A DNA stretch of 64,000 nucleotides from Pseudomonas sessilinigenes (GCF_003850565.1 NZ_CP027706.1:6324001-6388000); one strand, 5' to 3'; counted from the first letter of the stretch, positions 22,854 to 33,296 are shown. Translations and numbers: made by a program. The notes: generated by a model not told the origin, from the sequence alone.

Positions 22854-25800
22854 CTAGAAGTCGCGTTTGTAGAAGATGTCCAGGGAGCTGGCGAAGCCGC
22901 TCGCGGCCTCCAGGTAGACCTTCTTGCTCAACTTGTAGCGCAGGGCAATGGTGCTGGCTGGCTCGAAGACGCCCACACCGTAGCGCAGGCTGAGCTTCTC
23001 GGAGATGCTGCCACTGGCCACCACGCTCGTCGCGTTACCAGAGCCCTGGGTGTCCAGTTGGAAGTCCTGGATCCCCAGGTTCTTGGCGATACCGCCGGTC
23101 AGCTCCGCACTCCCCATCAAACCCAGGCCAAGGGCGGCCTGGGCCAGCATGTTGTTGTCTTCGCCGTTGGAGCTCAGTGGCCGCCCCAGTACCAGATAAG
23201 ACAGGGCCTGCTCCTGGCCCATGGCCGGTTCGGAGAAGATCTGGGTCGTCGGCTGTTCGGCGCTCCCGCTCAAGCGAATCCCGGCAATCACATTGTCGGT
23301 CTGGCGCACCGCCTCGATATCCAGGTACGGCTGGTCGATCGGCCCGGCGAACAATAGCCGCGCCCGCCGCACGGTCAGGCGCTGGCCGTAGGCGCGATAA
23401 CGTCCATCGTTGAGCCACAGCTCGCCGCGGGTATCCAGGTTGTCGCCAATATGCACATGACCTTGCAGGTTGGCGGTCAGGCCGAAACCGGAAAACGCCA
23501 GCTTGTCCTGGCCGACCTCCACATCGATGTTCATCGCCATGGCCATGGGCGCCTTGCCCTCGACGGCCTGCTGGCCAACGATCACCGTGTCATCGGAAAC
23601 CTTGACCGTCGATGGCGGCAGTTCACGCACGGTGATCTGTCCCTTGGGGATCAGGACCTTGCCGACGACCGCCAGCTTGTTGTCCTGCAACGAGATTTTC
23701 AGGTCGGGCGCCACTTCCAGCGCGGCATAGGGCTCGACCGTCACCGGCAGTTGGGTCCCCTTGAGATTCAGGTCCACCAGCAGTTCGCGGCCCCAGGCGA
23801 TATTGCCGTTCAGGCTGCCCTGCCCGTTCTTGCCGCCTTTCCAGCCGCCATCCAGGCGTACGCTCTCCCCCATGATCTGCGCCGTAAGCTGCAAATCCTC
23901 GAGGCTGGTGGGCAGCTCGGAACCGGAGACCTGGCCTCCAGTCAGCTGCAAATTGCCATTGACCTGCGGAGCCAGGAGGCTGCCGGACAAACGGCCACTG
24001 CCATTCAAGCTGCCGCTGAGCTTCTCCACCATGGGCACGAAGGGCCGCGCCACGGACAGGTCCAACCCGCTGAGGCGAAAGTCACCCGATAGCGGCTTGT
24101 TCTTGGGTAATGGATTGATCTGGGCCTGGACCATCAGCTCCCCGAGCTTGCCACCGACGAACTGCAACTGGGTGTCGATGCGCCGTGGAGCCAGGCGGGC
24201 GTCGAGCTTGAGGGCCTGATAGGGAAAGTCCAGCCATTGGTCCTTGTCCTTGACCCGCAAGGTACCGCCACTGGCATCCAGCAGGATCTGCCCCTTCGGG
24301 CCGCTGGCCGGCAAGTCCAACTGCACATCGGCGTTGAGCAGGCCCTTCCAGGCAAAGTCCTTGGGCAACCACTGGGCCAGGCTGTCGATGGGGAAGCGCT
24401 TGAGGTGATAGCGCAGTTTCGGGTCGGGCATCAGCCGCTGGTCTTCGCCACACAGGCTGGCGTCACCGCTGATCCAGCAATGGGCACCAAAGTTGAGCGT
24501 GCCGCTGGCCAAGCGCTCCAGCTTGGCCGGGCTTTGCAAGGCCCAGTCCTGGCCACCGCTGTGCACTTCGCCGCTGGCCAGGCGCCCACGCCAGTTCCCC
24601 TGGTCCAGGGCGCCGTCCAGGCCCAGGGCCAGTTTCAATAGCGGACCTTGCAGGTCCAGTTGCAGCTTCTGCTTCTTGATATCGCCCTGGCCCGACAGGG
24701 TCAGGGTGCCCAGGGAAGTCTCTGCGACCTGGATCCCGCCACCCTTGAGATCGAGCTGGGCCTTCTGCCCGGCATCGAGGCTGGCATCGAGCTTGAGGCT
24801 CTGCAGATGGTTATCGGCAAAGGCCAGTTGCTGCCCGGAAAGATCCACCTTGCCCTGCGGGGCCTTGAGGGTTCCTGCCAGGTCGAGTCGACCGTTGAGC
24901 TGGCCACGCAACTGCGGCCAGAGCTGGCCCAGGCGCGGCATCTTGATATCCAGCTGGCCACTGATTTTCTGCTGCAGGCTCGCCGAGCCATTGACCCGGT
25001 TGTCCCCGAGGCGAATGTCCAGGTTGCCCAGTTGCCATTGCTCCCCTGCCCCATCGGCCTTGGCCAGCAGCACCGCAGGCTGGCCGCGCAGGCGTCCCTT
25101 GAGGTCCAGGTCGGCATTGAGCTTGAGTTGCTGGTTCTTCAGTTCGCCCTGGCTGCGCAACGGGCCGGCCAGGGTACCGGGCAGCTCGGCCAGCCAGTAG
25201 GCAGGGTTGATCGCCGATAGTTCCAGGGCCGTATCCCAGGCCACACCGTCGGCAAATTGCAGGTTCAGGTGCCCTTCGGCCTTGCCCTGGCCGGCAATGA
25301 GTTGCAATTGCGGCAGGTAGAGCTTGCCCAGGTCGCCACTGAAGGGGCTGGCCAGGCTGAAAGCCCCCGCCGGACCATCCAGGTCGCCCTTGAAGTTGCC
25401 CAGGTAATTGCCATCGCGATATGCCACCTCGGCGTTGAACTTGCGCAACGCCACGGCCGGTTCGTCGATCGACGGATAAAGGCGATGCCAGGGGAAATCC
25501 AGCCAGGCCAGCCGGGCCTCGGCAGCGAACCCTTCGGTCCAATCCAACTGCCCGTCGAGCCTGAGGCTTTGCTTGTCGTTGGCCACCAGCTCCAGCGTCG
25601 AGATCTGCGCGCCCTTGGCGTCGACCTTGCCTTGCAACGACAAGGCCACGGGCCCCTGCTCAGCTGGCAGGCTGGCCTTGCCTTCAAGCAGGTAGCCATT
25701 GTGCAGGTCGCCCTTGCCGGTGAGTTCCAGCTGGTTCAGTTGCAACGTGTCCGGCAAGTCGGCACTGGCCTTGAAGCCATCGGCAGTGATCCGCACCTGG

Positions 25801-26525
25801 GCCGGCAGGTTCTGCACCAGGGGTTGCAGCTCGCCCGTCAGCCGTCCTTGCAGGTAACCGCTACTGTCGGCGTGCAGCGTGAGGGTCTTGAGCAGCTCGC
25901 CGTCGACCTTCAAGGCCAGGTTCCAGGGGTCTTTGCCAGGGGCTGGCAGGCCCAGCCTGCCCTCGGCCGCCAGGGGCCAGCCGCCACTGGGTTGCAGCAG
26001 GCCGGACAGCTCCAGGCTCAGGTCGTCACGCTGCAAATGCAACGTGTCGATGCGCATGCCCTCGCCCGTCCAATGCGCCGACAATTGCAGCCCCTTGAGT
26101 TGCTCGCTGCCATCGAGCAACAGGCTGCCGACCCGGACCTGGCCCAGCTCGATGGCCAGCGGCAGACGCAACTCCGGCAGGCTGATGGGCCCGGAGCTGT
26201 CGTCGCTACCGGGAGCGAACTGCAGGCTGACCTGCTCGGCCTCCAGGCGTTCGATGCACAGGGCCATGCGCAACAGGCAGGCGGGGGACCAGGCGAACTG
26301 CACCGTATTGATCTCGACCCGGTTGCCATCCAGTTCCCACAGCAGGCGCTCGGCGTGCCATTGGCCACCCAGGCGCCCCTCGAAACGATCCACGCTCAGC
26401 CCCGGCACCTGGCCCAGGGCCCAGCGACTGCCGGCCTGGGTCCCGAGAATGGAGGCCAGTACCAGGATGCTCAGGATCACCAGCGCAAGGATCGCCAGCA
26501 ACGTTATTTTCAAACCACGCGTCAA
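22854..26525 (-). CDS. tamB: Translocation and assembly module subunit TamB
   Basis: TamB (1223 residues) is an inner-membrane-anchored, periplasm-spanning beta-helical protein. It works with TamA in outer-membrane protein and phospholipid homeostasis. A single N-terminal membrane helix (ITLLAILALVILSILVLASILG) precedes about 900 residues of repetitive beta-strands rich in LDL/LQG patterns. The C-terminal DUF490 domain ends in YRLSKKVYLEAASGFASSLDIFYKRDF, with aromatic termination like other members. It overlaps the tamA stop by 4 bases. Confidence 0.94.
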   Translation of the reverse strand: MTRGLKITLLAILALVILSILVLASILGTQAGSRWALGQVPGLSVDRFEGRLGGQWHAERLLWELDGNRVEINTVQFAWSPACLLRMALCIERLEAEQVSLQFAPGSDDSSGPISLPELRLPLAIELGQVRVGSLLLDGSEQLKGLQLSAHWTGEGMRIDTLHLQRDDLSLELSGLLQPSGGWPLAAEGRLGLPAPGKDPWNLALKVDGELLKTLTLHADSSGYLQGRLTGELQPLVQNLPAQVRITADGFKASADLPDTLQLNQLELTGKGDLHNGYLLEGKASLPAEQGPVALSLQGKVDAKGAQISTLELVANDKQSLRLDGQLDWTEGFAAEARLAWLDFPWHRLYPSIDEPAVALRKFNAEVAYRDGNYLGNFKGDLDGPAGAFSLASPFSGDLGKLYLPQLQLIAGQGKAEGHLNLQFADGVAWDTALELSAINPAYWLAELPGTLAGPLRSQGELKNQQLKLNADLDLKGRLRGQPAVLLAKADGAGEQWQLGNLDIRLGDNRVNGSASLQQKISGQLDIKMPRLGQLWPQLRGQLNGRLDLAGTLKAPQGKVDLSGQQLAFADNHLQSLKLDASLDAGQKAQLDLKGGGIQVAETSLGTLTLSGQGDIKKQKLQLDLQGPLLKLALGLDGALDQGNWRGRLASGEVHSGGQDWALQSPAKLERLASGTLNFGAHCWISGDASLCGEDQRLMPDPKLRYHLKRFPIDSLAQWLPKDFAWKGLLNADVQLDLPASGPKGQILLDASGGTLRVKDKDQWLDFPYQALKLDARLAPRRIDTQLQFVGGKLGELMVQAQINPLPKNKPLSGDFRLSGLDLSVARPFVPMVEKLSGSLNGSGRLSGSLLAPQVNGNLQLTGGQVSGSELPTSLEDLQLTAQIMGESVRLDGGWKGGKNGQGSLNGNIAWGRELLVDLNLKGTQLPVTVEPYAALEVAPDLKISLQDNKLAVVGKVLIPKGQITVRELPPSTVKVSDDTVIVGQQAVEGKAPMAMAMNIDVEVGQDKLAFSGFGLTANLQGHVHIGDNLDTRGELWLNDGRYRAYGQRLTVRRARLLFAGPIDQPYLDIEAVRQTDNVIAGIRLSGSAEQPTTQIFSEPAMGQEQALSYLVLGRPLSSNGEDNNMLAQAALGLGLMGSAELTGGIAKNLGIQDFQLDTQGSGNATSVVASGSISEKLSLRYGVGVFEPASTIALRYKLSKKVYLEAASGFASSLDIFYKRDF

Positions 26526-28249
26526 AGCTCTGGCCCCATGGAAAAGTGCAAACGTATGCCGCCGTCGTCATTCATGGCGTGAGCCAGGTCGACACGGATC
26601 GGACCGACCGGCGACACCCAGCGCACACCGACCCCGACCCCGGTCTTCAAGCTCGGCAGCTCCAGTTTGTCGAAGGAGTTGCCCTGGTCGATGAACGTCG
26701 CGATCCGCCATTTTTCAGCAACGGAGTACTGATACTCGACGCTGCCGGCCATCATGTAGCGGCCACCGATACGGTCGCCCCGGGAGTTTTTCGGTGACAG
26801 GCTCTGGTAGTCGTAGCCTCGCACGCTCTGGTCGCCACCGGCGAAGAAGCGCAGGGATGGCGGTATCGACTTGTAACCGTTGGTGGCACTGCCGCCGAAC
26901 TGGATCCGCCCGAGCAAACGGTGATCGTCCCAGACGGTGGTCAGGCCCTTGAGCAGGACCGTGCCGTACAACAGGTTGGTATCGGAGCCCAAGCCTTCCT
27001 TGGCCAGCTTGGTATCGAACTGGATGCGGTAGCCATTGTGGGGGTCGATGCGGTTGTCACTGCGCAGGTACGAATAGGTGAGGCCCGGCATCAGCAGGTT
27101 GCTCAAGCCCGAGTCGTCGCCCAACCGGTACTCTTCCCGTTGGTACTTGAGCGATACCACTCGCTGCCAGCCACTGGGCAACTTGCTGTGCCATTCAGGC
27201 CCCAGGGTCACCAGCTTGCTCAGGGTGTCGGTACCGGAAATTTCTTCGTTCTGGTACCCGCCGGCAAAGCGCAGCTTGTCGGTCAATGGTGGGTCCAGCG
27301 GAATGTCGTACCACAGGCCGACGTTCTGCCGCGGCTGGGAAACCTCGGCTTCCCAACCGTAGCTGTGGCCTTGCGGGTTGACCCAGTGCCGGGTCCAGTT
27401 GGCCTTGACCCGGGGCCCGACGTCGGTGGAGTAGCCCAGGCCCAGGCCCATGGTCCTTGGCTTGCGGGTTTCGAGCTGGACGGCCACCGGGATCACCTCG
27501 TGCTCGGCGGCGGTGGGCGCGGCGTCTACCCTCACCCCCTCGAAATAACCACTGGATTGCAGGGCGCGGTTGAGATCGGCGATCAGCTCGGAGTCATAGG
27601 GCGTTCCGGATTTGAACGGCACCATGCGCCGCAGCAGGTCTTCATCGAACAGCGAATCCCCGCTGAAGCTCACCTTGCCCAGGGCGTAGCGCGGCCCGCT
27701 GTCGTAGACCAGCTCGATATCCGCCACACCGGCCTGGGGGTCCACCCGCAGTTGCTGGCGAGTAAAGCGCCCACTGAAAAAGCCATAGCGCGAAGCCTGG
27801 TTCTGGATCAGGCGCTTGGCATCTTCATAGCGCCCATGGTTGAGCACCGAGCCAGGCTTGAGCTGCTCGCTGTCGGGCGTACGAAAGGACTTGAAGGAGG
27901 CTGCCGGGCCTTCGACACGAATGGTCACATCCCGCAGGTGCACCGGCTCGCCAGGGTCGATGCGCAACAGCAGGCGCGGCTTGTCGCCGCCCCGCACTTC
28001 GCTGGAGATCAATGGCTGGTAGTAGCCCAGGGCCTGGGCGGCTTTCTTGGCTTGCTCCTCAGCACCCCGGCTGAACCTCAGCAGGGCTTCTTCATCTCGA
28101 TCACCAAGATCGCCGATATAACCTTCGATATTGGCCTTAAGCTCATCGTTGGCAGGTTTTACCCTGACAGCCAATTCGCTCTGCGCCAGCGCCGCACAGC
28201 TTGTGAACAACAGCAAAAAGCCGCTGGTAAATCTTCCGGAAAACTTCAT
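26522..28249 (-). CDS. tamA: Autotransporter assembly factor TamA
   Basis: TamA (575 residues from this start) is a BamA/Omp85-family outer membrane protein with periplasmic POTRA repeats (three expected before about residue 260) and a 16-stranded barrel. The barrel ends FSMGPEL, and the loop-6 region contains VRGYDYQSLSP, the conserved R-G-Y motif. The ATG at 28249 gives a clean signal peptide (MKFSGRFTSGFLLLFTSCAALAQ). A GTG 18 bases upstream is an alternative. Overlap with tamB supports a two-gene operon. Confidence 0.94.
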   Translation of the reverse strand: MKFSGRFTSGFLLLFTSCAALAQSELAVRVKPANDELKANIEGYIGDLGDRDEEALLRFSRGAEEQAKKAAQALGYYQPLISSEVRGGDKPRLLLRIDPGEPVHLRDVTIRVEGPAASFKSFRTPDSEQLKPGSVLNHGRYEDAKRLIQNQASRYGFFSGRFTRQQLRVDPQAGVADIELVYDSGPRYALGKVSFSGDSLFDEDLLRRMVPFKSGTPYDSELIADLNRALQSSGYFEGVRVDAAPTAAEHEVIPVAVQLETRKPRTMGLGLGYSTDVGPRVKANWTRHWVNPQGHSYGWEAEVSQPRQNVGLWYDIPLDPPLTDKLRFAGGYQNEEISGTDTLSKLVTLGPEWHSKLPSGWQRVVSLKYQREEYRLGDDSGLSNLLMPGLTYSYLRSDNRIDPHNGYRIQFDTKLAKEGLGSDTNLLYGTVLLKGLTTVWDDHRLLGRIQFGGSATNGYKSIPPSLRFFAGGDQSVRGYDYQSLSPKNSRGDRIGGRYMMAGSVEYQYSVAEKWRIATFIDQGNSFDKLELPSLKTGVGVGVRWVSPVGPIRVDLAHAMNDDGGIRLHFSMGPEL

Positions 28250-28313
28250 AGGCGCGGATGCTATCACGAGCTTGGGAGGGCGATAGAGCGCTCAGGGACA
28301 AGGAAAGTTCGAT

Positions 28314-28964
28314 TCAGCCCATTGCTCTTTGCAAGTGCTGCGGACTGGGGTGGAAAAACACATGCTCGCGCACCGGCCCCACCGCCACCTCACCGATCTC
28401 CTGATAACCCTGGCGCTGGTAGAACGCCAGGTAGCGGGGATTGCCGGTATCCAGCACCACTCCCCGAGAATGCTCGTCCACGGCACACCAATTGTGCACG
28501 GCCTCCAACAGTTGCTCGCCAAAATGCTGCCCCTGGAACTGCGGGTGCACTCCCAGCAGCGGCAGAACATGCAATGCATCGCTAGGCAGGCAGGCCCGGA
28601 CGGCATCGTGATAGTCCAGGTAGCGCCGGGTGCATCGCAAGCCGGTGCTGAGCACCATGCGCATTCTCCAGGCCCAGCTTTCGGTGATCCCCAATCGACG
28701 TTGTGGTGGAGCGATGAGGGCGATGCCGATCAGCCGGTCGTTGACCAGCAGGCCAATGGCCGGCAGGTCCTGCATGAAGTGCTGCTTGACCAGCTCGCGT
28801 ACCGTGGCCCGCACCCGCTGTTCATAACCGGCCCGCTCGGACTCGAAGATGAAGCCGAACGTCGGTTCATGGCGATACGCATGGTAGAGCAGCGACCGCG
28901 CTTCACGGGAATAGCCGCTGTCGAGCATATGGACATCGGCAATGACATTGCTGGCATCAGGCAT
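28314..28964 (-). CDS. GNAT-family N-acetyltransferase
   Basis: A 216-residue GCN5-related acetyltransferase. The acetyl-CoA-binding signature is in [20 protein letters not shown], and the closing strand/helix is [21 protein letters not shown]. Substrate is unknown. The ATG at 28964 is preferred because GGGAG lies 8-12 bases upstream; the GTG nine bases earlier would sit on that site. It ends just before tamA on the same strand, but with its own 3' gap, and is divergent from xthA. Confidence 0.85.
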   Translation of the reverse strand: MPDASNVIADVHMLDSGYSREARSLLYHAYRHEPTFGFIFESERAGYEQRVRATVRELVKQHFMQDLPAIGLLVNDRLIGIALIAPPQRRLGITESWAWRMRMVLSTGLRCTRRYLDYHDAVRACLPSDALHVLPLLGVHPQFQGQHFGEQLLEAVHNWCAVDEHSRGVVLDTGNPRYLAFYQRQGYQEIGEVAVGPVREHVFFHPSPQHLQRAMG

Positions 28965-29136
28965 GACGGTCACTCCCTTGGGTCCGGCGCAAATGGCCGT
29001 GTACTTGTATTACGAGCCTTGCGCGCCGCTGATCGTTCCCGCGCCCAAGGACATTAGCAGTGCATCGGCGACGCCGCCACGCTGGTCGATCCGGACGTTG
29101 TCAGCTAGCATCGTTGTTTTGCCAGGACCGCCGACC

Positions 29137-29949
29137 ATGAAGATCGTCTCGTTCAATATCAACGGGCTGCGCGCCCGCCCCCATCAGCTGGCGGCGCTGA
29201 TCGACAAACACCAGCCCGATGTCATCGGCCTGCAGGAAACCAAGGTCGCCGACGACCAGTTCCCCCTGGCCGAGATCCAGGAGCTGGGTTATCACGTGCA
29301 CTACCATGGGCAGAAGGGTCACTACGGTGTCGCACTGCTCTCGCGCCAGGCACCACTGGCACTGCACAAGGGCTTCGAGAACGACGAAGAAGACGCCCAG
29401 CGTCGTTTCATCTGGGGTACCTTCGCCGATGCCGATGGCACCCCGGTGACCATCATGAACGGCTACTTCCCCCAGGGCGAAAGCCGTGACCACCCCACCA
29501 AGTTCCCCGCCAAGGAGCGCTTCTACAGCGACCTGCAACAGTTGCTGGAAAGTCGCTTCAACAATGAGCAGCCCCTGGTGGTCATGGGCGATGTGAACAT
29601 TTCCCCGGAAGATTGCGATATCGGCATTGGCGCCGACAACGCCAAACGCTGGCTCAAGACCGGCAAGTGCAGCTTCCTGCCGGAAGAGCGCGAGTGGATG
29701 GCACGCTTGAAGAACTGGGGCCTGGTGGACAGTTTCCGCCACCTGAACCCTGAGGTGGACGACCGCTTCAGCTGGTTCGACTATCGCAGCCGCGGCTTCG
29801 AGGTGGAACCCAAGCGCGGCCTGCGCATCGACCTGATCATGGCCTCCCGGGGATTGTTGCCACGGATCAAGGATGCCGGAGTCGACTATGACCTGCGAGG
29901 CATGGAGAAACCTTCTGACCATGCGCCGATCTGGCTCGAGCTGAGCTGA
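29137..29949 (+). CDS. xthA: Exodeoxyribonuclease III
   Basis: A 270-residue Mg-dependent AP endonuclease/3'-5' exonuclease of base-excision repair. EEP-family catalytic motifs are complete: N-terminal [18 protein letters not shown] (metal-binding Glu), [13 protein letters not shown] (Asp and Asn), FSWFDYRS and the final SDHAPIW (Asp-His). The start at 29137 agrees with the family; upstream open frame is not conserved-looking. It is followed by a strong terminator. Confidence 0.95.
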   Translation: MKIVSFNINGLRARPHQLAALIDKHQPDVIGLQETKVADDQFPLAEIQELGYHVHYHGQKGHYGVALLSRQAPLALHKGFENDEEDAQRRFIWGTFADADGTPVTIMNGYFPQGESRDHPTKFPAKERFYSDLQQLLESRFNNEQPLVVMGDVNISPEDCDIGIGADNAKRWLKTGKCSFLPEEREWMARLKNWGLVDSFRHLNPEVDDRFSWFDYRSRGFEVEPKRGLRIDLIMASRGLLPRIKDAGVDYDLRGMEKPSDHAPIWLELS

Positions 29950-29960
29950 TTGCCAGGCAC

Positions 29961-29990
29961 AAAAAAGCCCATCTGACGATGGGCTTTTTT
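29961..29990. terminator. Bid[27 protein letters not shown] xthA and the YegP-like gene
   Basis: A perfect 12-bp stem (AAAAAAGCCCAT / ATGGGCTTTTTT) with a 6-base loop gives a T-run on both strands. It serves the converging xthA (+) and YegP-like gene (-). Confidence 0.93.
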
Positions 29991-29998
29991 CTACCAGT

Positions 29999-30331
29999 TT
30001 ACAGCTGGACGCGCTGGACTCGGTCAGTGGTACCGGCGCTGGCAATCTCGCCGATGGCCCTCTCCAGGGACTCTTCCGAATCGTACAGGTGACTGGTGAG
30101 GATCACCTCATTGCCGGACTTGAGCTTGAAATAAGGCTTGCCGCCCGCCGAAATTTTCTTGACGTAGCGCTCGGCGAAGGAGCAGTGTGCGCGGAACAGG
30201 CCGAGGGCTGCCTCGGCACTGTCCCGGCAGGGGTAGCGGTCGCTTTGAAGCATGGTCTGCGCCTCCTTTGTCTTGAGCAAGAATCTGCACGCACCACTGC
30301 CATACTGCTTCAGTTCAAACCAGGCACTCAT
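29999..30331 (-). CDS. YegP-like protein with two DUF1508 repeats
   Basis: A 110-residue protein of the YegP/DUF1508 type, small soluble proteins of unknown role. Two tandem units can be traced: WFELKQYGSGACRFLLKTKEAQTMLQSDRY...CRDSAEAALGLFRAHC, then ERYVKKISAGGKPYFKLKSGNEVILTSHLYDSEESLERAIGEIA. The ATG at 30331 has AAGGAG six bases upstream and is preferred to the in-frame TTG just before it. No operon partner. Confidence 0.8.
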   Translation of the reverse strand: MSAWFELKQYGSGACRFLLKTKEAQTMLQSDRYPCRDSAEAALGLFRAHCSFAERYVKKISAGGKPYFKLKSGNEVILTSHLYDSEESLERAIGEIASAGTTDRVQRVQL

Positions 30332-30547
30332 TTGCAACTCCTTTGAAAGTCACGAGAACTGGCAGCTCCACGCTGCCGGGGCATCTGCGGGGATGACGCG
30401 TTGGCAGTCGCCCCAATCCCCTACAGACAAAGTTGTCCACTCTACGTATGCCCCAAAGGCTGGTCTTTAGGAAAAATCTCAAAAAATCTAGAGAAAACAG
30501 CTATTTATAGCGTAGGACTTTCGCCATTTATTGAAGGCCAGCGCCCT

Positions 30548-30576
30548 TCGTCACATCCCTGTCACCTCCCTGACTT
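30548..30576 (+). promoter_or_regulatory. Candidate Pho box upstream of the PstS-OmpA gene
   Basis: Three 7-mers recur at exactly 11-bp intervals: TCGTCAC (30548), CTGTCAC (30559) and CTGACTT (30570). The middle one equals a perfect half of the PhoB consensus (CTGTCAY), and the 7+4 spacing is the PhoB arrangement. It lies 50-78 bases before the start of a phosphate-binding-type protein. The rest of the 294-base gap is AT-richer, with no gene seen. Confidence 0.55.
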
Positions 30577-30625
30577 AATCTCGCCGGCACGTACCTCTTC
30601 CTCTATATAGAAGGCCAGTGCCACC

Positions 30626-32008
30626 ATGCCCCGCGTTGCTTCCGCCAGTGAACGAGATATCTGGTGCAGGACCATCAGCCTGTTCCTGATCGGCTTCATT
30701 TGTTATGCCCTGCCCTGGTCGGCATTCGCTGCCCTGCCCCTGGTTGCGGATAACGCGGCGGTCCTGCGAATCCAGGGCTCCAACACCATTGGGGCACGGC
30801 TCGGCCCGGCACTGGCCAAGGGCTTGATGGAGCAGCAGGGCCTGCGCGACATCAAGATCCAGGCAAACAGCAAGGACAATGAGCAGCAGATCGTCGGCCT
30901 GACGCCCCAAGGCCGCCAGGTCCGGATAGACGTGGCCGCCCATGGCTCGAGCACCGGCTTTGCCGCCCTGAAGAACACCCGGGCCGACCTGGCGGCCTCA
31001 TCGCGCCCGATCAGGGACAGCGAGCTGGTGGAGCTGGAAAGCCTCGGCGACCTGAAAAGTCCTGGCGCCGAGCAGGTCATCGCCATCGATGGCTTGGCGA
31101 TCATCCTGCATCCACACAATCCCCTGACCCGCCTGAGCACCGAGCAACTGGCGCGCCTGTTCAGCGGTGAAGCCAAGACCTGGGAAGAATTGGGGGGGAT
31201 CGGTGGCCCGGTTCATCTCTATGCCCGGGATGATCAGTCCGGCACCTACGACACCTTCAAGGAACTGGTGCTGGGCCGACGCGGCAAAAGCCTGAGCGCC
31301 ACAGCAAAACGCTTCGAGTCCAGCGAACAGCTATCCGATGCAGTCAGCCAGGACCCTCAAGGCATCGGTTTCATCGGCCTGCCCTACGTGCGCCAGGCCA
31401 AGGCGGTGGCCATCGCCGACGGTGACTCGCAGCCCATGCTGCCACTCAACAGCCTGATCGCCACCGAGGACTATCCGCTGTCGCGCCGGTTATACCTGTA
31501 CCTGCCACCCACCAGCCAAAACCCCTGGGCCGAGGCACTGGTCAACTTTGCCCAAAGCGCCAAGGGACAGGCCATCGTGGCCGCCAACGGCTTCGTCGCC
31601 CAGACCGTACGAGCCATGAGCGTGACGCCCAGCTCGCAGATGCCCGAGGCCTACCAGGCCCTGACCCGGGAGGCCCAGCGCCTGAGCGTGAACTTTCGCT
31701 TCGAGGAAGGCAGCGCCAACCTGGACAACAAGGCCCGCCAGGACCTGAACCGCGTCCTGGACTACCTGCGCCAGCACGGCAAGATGACTCGCCAAGTGAC
31801 CCTGGCCGGATTCGGCGATGACAAGAGCGACCCGAGCCGGGCCGCGCTGCTGTCCAAGTTGCGGGCCATGGCGGTGCGCCGGGAGCTGGTGAAGAGTGGT
31901 GTGGTGTTCCGCGAAATTCGCGGCTTCGGTGCGCAACTGCCGGTCGCGGCCAACACCGCCGACGAGGGGCGAATCAAGAACCGGCGGGTGGAGGTCTGGG
32001 TCTACTGA
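30626..32008 (+). CDS. PstS-like phosphate-binding protein fused to an OmpA domain
   Basis: A 460-residue exported protein. After a signal peptide (hydrophobic core about residues 18-33, ending AFAAL) comes a PstS-like periplasmic binding domain: RIQGSNTIGARL, HGSSTGFAALKNTRADLAASSRPI, LYARDDQSGTYDTFKELVL, and GIGFIGLPYV. From about residue 345 an OmpA-type peptidoglycan-binding domain follows (NFRFEEGSANLDNKARQDL...GFGDD...RAMAVRRELV...NRRVEVWVY). The architecture suggests a phosphate-scavenging or -sensing protein held at the cell wall. No pst transporter genes are adjacent. Pho control is suggested by the upstream repeats. Confidence 0.85.
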   Translation: MPRVASASERDIWCRTISLFLIGFICYALPWSAFAALPLVADNAAVLRIQGSNTIGARLGPALAKGLMEQQGLRDIKIQANSKDNEQQIVGLTPQGRQVRIDVAAHGSSTGFAALKNTRADLAASSRPIRDSELVELESLGDLKSPGAEQVIAIDGLAIILHPHNPLTRLSTEQLARLFSGEAKTWEELGGIGGPVHLYARDDQSGTYDTFKELVLGRRGKSLSATAKRFESSEQLSDAVSQDPQGIGFIGLPYVRQAKAVAIADGDSQPMLPLNSLIATEDYPLSRRLYLYLPPTSQNPWAEALVNFAQSAKGQAIVAANGFVAQTVRAMSVTPSSQMPEAYQALTREAQRLSVNFRFEEGSANLDNKARQDLNRVLDYLRQHGKMTRQVTLAGFGDDKSDPSRAALLSKLRAMAVRRELVKSGVVFREIRGFGAQLPVAANTADEGRIKNRRVEVWVY

Positions 32009-32017
32009 AACAACGCC

Positions 32018-32052
32018 CGCTACCTGTCGGCAAGTTGCACCGACAGGTAGCG
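32018..32052. other. Long hairpin between convergent genes
   Basis: A 13-bp perfect stem (core GCTACCTGTCGG / CCGACAGGTAGC) with a 9-base loop sits between the PstS-OmpA gene (+) and the acyl-CoA dehydrogenase gene (-). It has no T tract, so any terminator role is inferred from position. Confidence 0.6.
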
Positions 32053-32063
32053 CAGCCGCCCGG

Positions 32064-33296
32064 TCAGTGCCCGCCGCTGCGCATCAATTCACGGGGCACG
32101 TACTTGCCGATCTCGTACTTGCCGATCGCCGCACGGTGCACTTCATCCGGACCATCGGCCAGGCGCAGGGTACGCTGCATCGCATACATGTAGGCCAACG
32201 GGAAGTCATTGGAAACACCCGCCCCGCCATGGATCTGGATCGCCCGGTCGATCACCCGCAGGGCCACGTTCGGCGCCACCACCTTGATCTGGGCAATCTC
32301 GCTCTTGGCCACCTTGTTACCGACGGTGTCCATCATGTAGGCCGCCTTGAGGGTCAGCAGGCGCGCCATGTCGATCTCCATCCGCGAATCGGCGATCTTG
32401 TCGATATTGCCCCCCAGCCGGGCCAAGGGTTTGCCGAACGCGGTGCGGTTCACTGAACGTTTGCACATCAGCTCCAGCGCACGCTCGGCCATGCCGATCG
32501 AACGCATGCAGTGGTGGATGCGCCCCGGGCCAAGGCGCCCCTGGGCGATCTCGAAACCACGCCCCTCGCCCAGCAGTACGTTTTCATAGGGCACGCGGAC
32601 ATTGTCGAAGATCACCTCGGCATGACCATGGGGCGCGTCGTCGTAGCCAAAGACCGGCAGCGGACGGACGATCTTCACCCCGGGGGTATCCACGGGCACC
32701 AGGATCATCGAGTGCTGCTGGTGGCGCGGCGCATCCGGATTGCTCAGGCCCATGAAGATCAGGATCTTGCAACGTGGATCGCAAGCGCCCGAGGTCCACC
32801 ACTTCTTGCCATTGATGACCCATTCATCACCATCGCGTACCGCCCGGGCCGCCATATTAGTGGCATCGGACGAGGCCACGTCCGGTTCGGTCATGGCGAA
32901 GGCGGAGCGGATCTCGCCACGCAGCAACGGTTGCAACCAGCGCTGCTTCTGCTCCTCGTTGGCATACCGCACCAGCACTTCCATGTTGCCGGTGTCGGGG
33001 GCCGAGCAGTTGAAGGGTTCCGGACCAAGCATCGAGCGCCCCATGATTTCCGCCAGAGGTGCGTATTCCAGGTTGGTCAGCCCGGCCCCCAGCTCGGACT
33101 CGGGCAGGAACAGGTTCCACAACCCTTCGGCCTGGGCCTTGAGCTTGAGCTCTTCCATGATGGCGGTCGGCTGCCAGCGGTCGCCTTCGGCAACCTGGCG
33201 CTCGAAGACCACTTCAGCCGGATAAACATAGGCATCCATGAACGCGGTGACGCGCTCACGCAGTTCCTGGACCTTGGGGGAATAGGCGAATTCCAT
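32064..33296 (-). CDS. Acyl-CoA dehydrogenase (ACAD10/11-like)
   Basis: A 410-residue FAD-dependent acyl-CoA dehydrogenase. The FAD/acyl-binding region is [18 protein letters not shown] with KWWTSGA, and the C-terminal helical domain holds [48 protein letters not shown]. The last stretch is typical of the ACAD10/11 and pseudomonad FadE-like group. Substrate is not determined; long or branched chains are plausible. Divergent from a LysR gene, its probable regulator. It resembles the PA2551/PA2552 pair of P. aeruginosa. Confidence 0.88.
   Translation of the reverse strand: MEFAYSPKVQELRERVTAFMDAYVYPAEVVFERQVAEGDRWQPTAIMEELKLKAQAEGLWNLFLPESELGAGLTNLEYAPLAEIMGRSMLGPEPFNCSAPDTGNMEVLVRYANEEQKQRWLQPLLRGEIRSAFAMTEPDVASSDATNMAARAVRDGDEWVINGKKWWTSGACDPRCKILIFMGLSNPDAPRHQQHSMILVPVDTPGVKIVRPLPVFGYDDAPHGHAEVIFDNVRVPYENVLLGEGRGFEIAQGRLGPGRIHHCMRSIGMAERALELMCKRSVNRTAFGKPLARLGGNIDKIADSRMEIDMARLLTLKAAYMMDTVGNKVAKSEIAQIKVVAPNVALRVIDRAIQIHGGAGVSNDFPLAYMYAMQRTLRLADGPDEVHRAAIGKYEIGKYVPRELMRSGGH

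Noticed and set aside
25257..26582. Long antisense frames over tamB, tamA, nuoG and liuD
   Set aside because: They are typical of GC-rich codon-biased DNA. None shows a family motif or a ribosome site, and each lies wholly within a well-supported gene.
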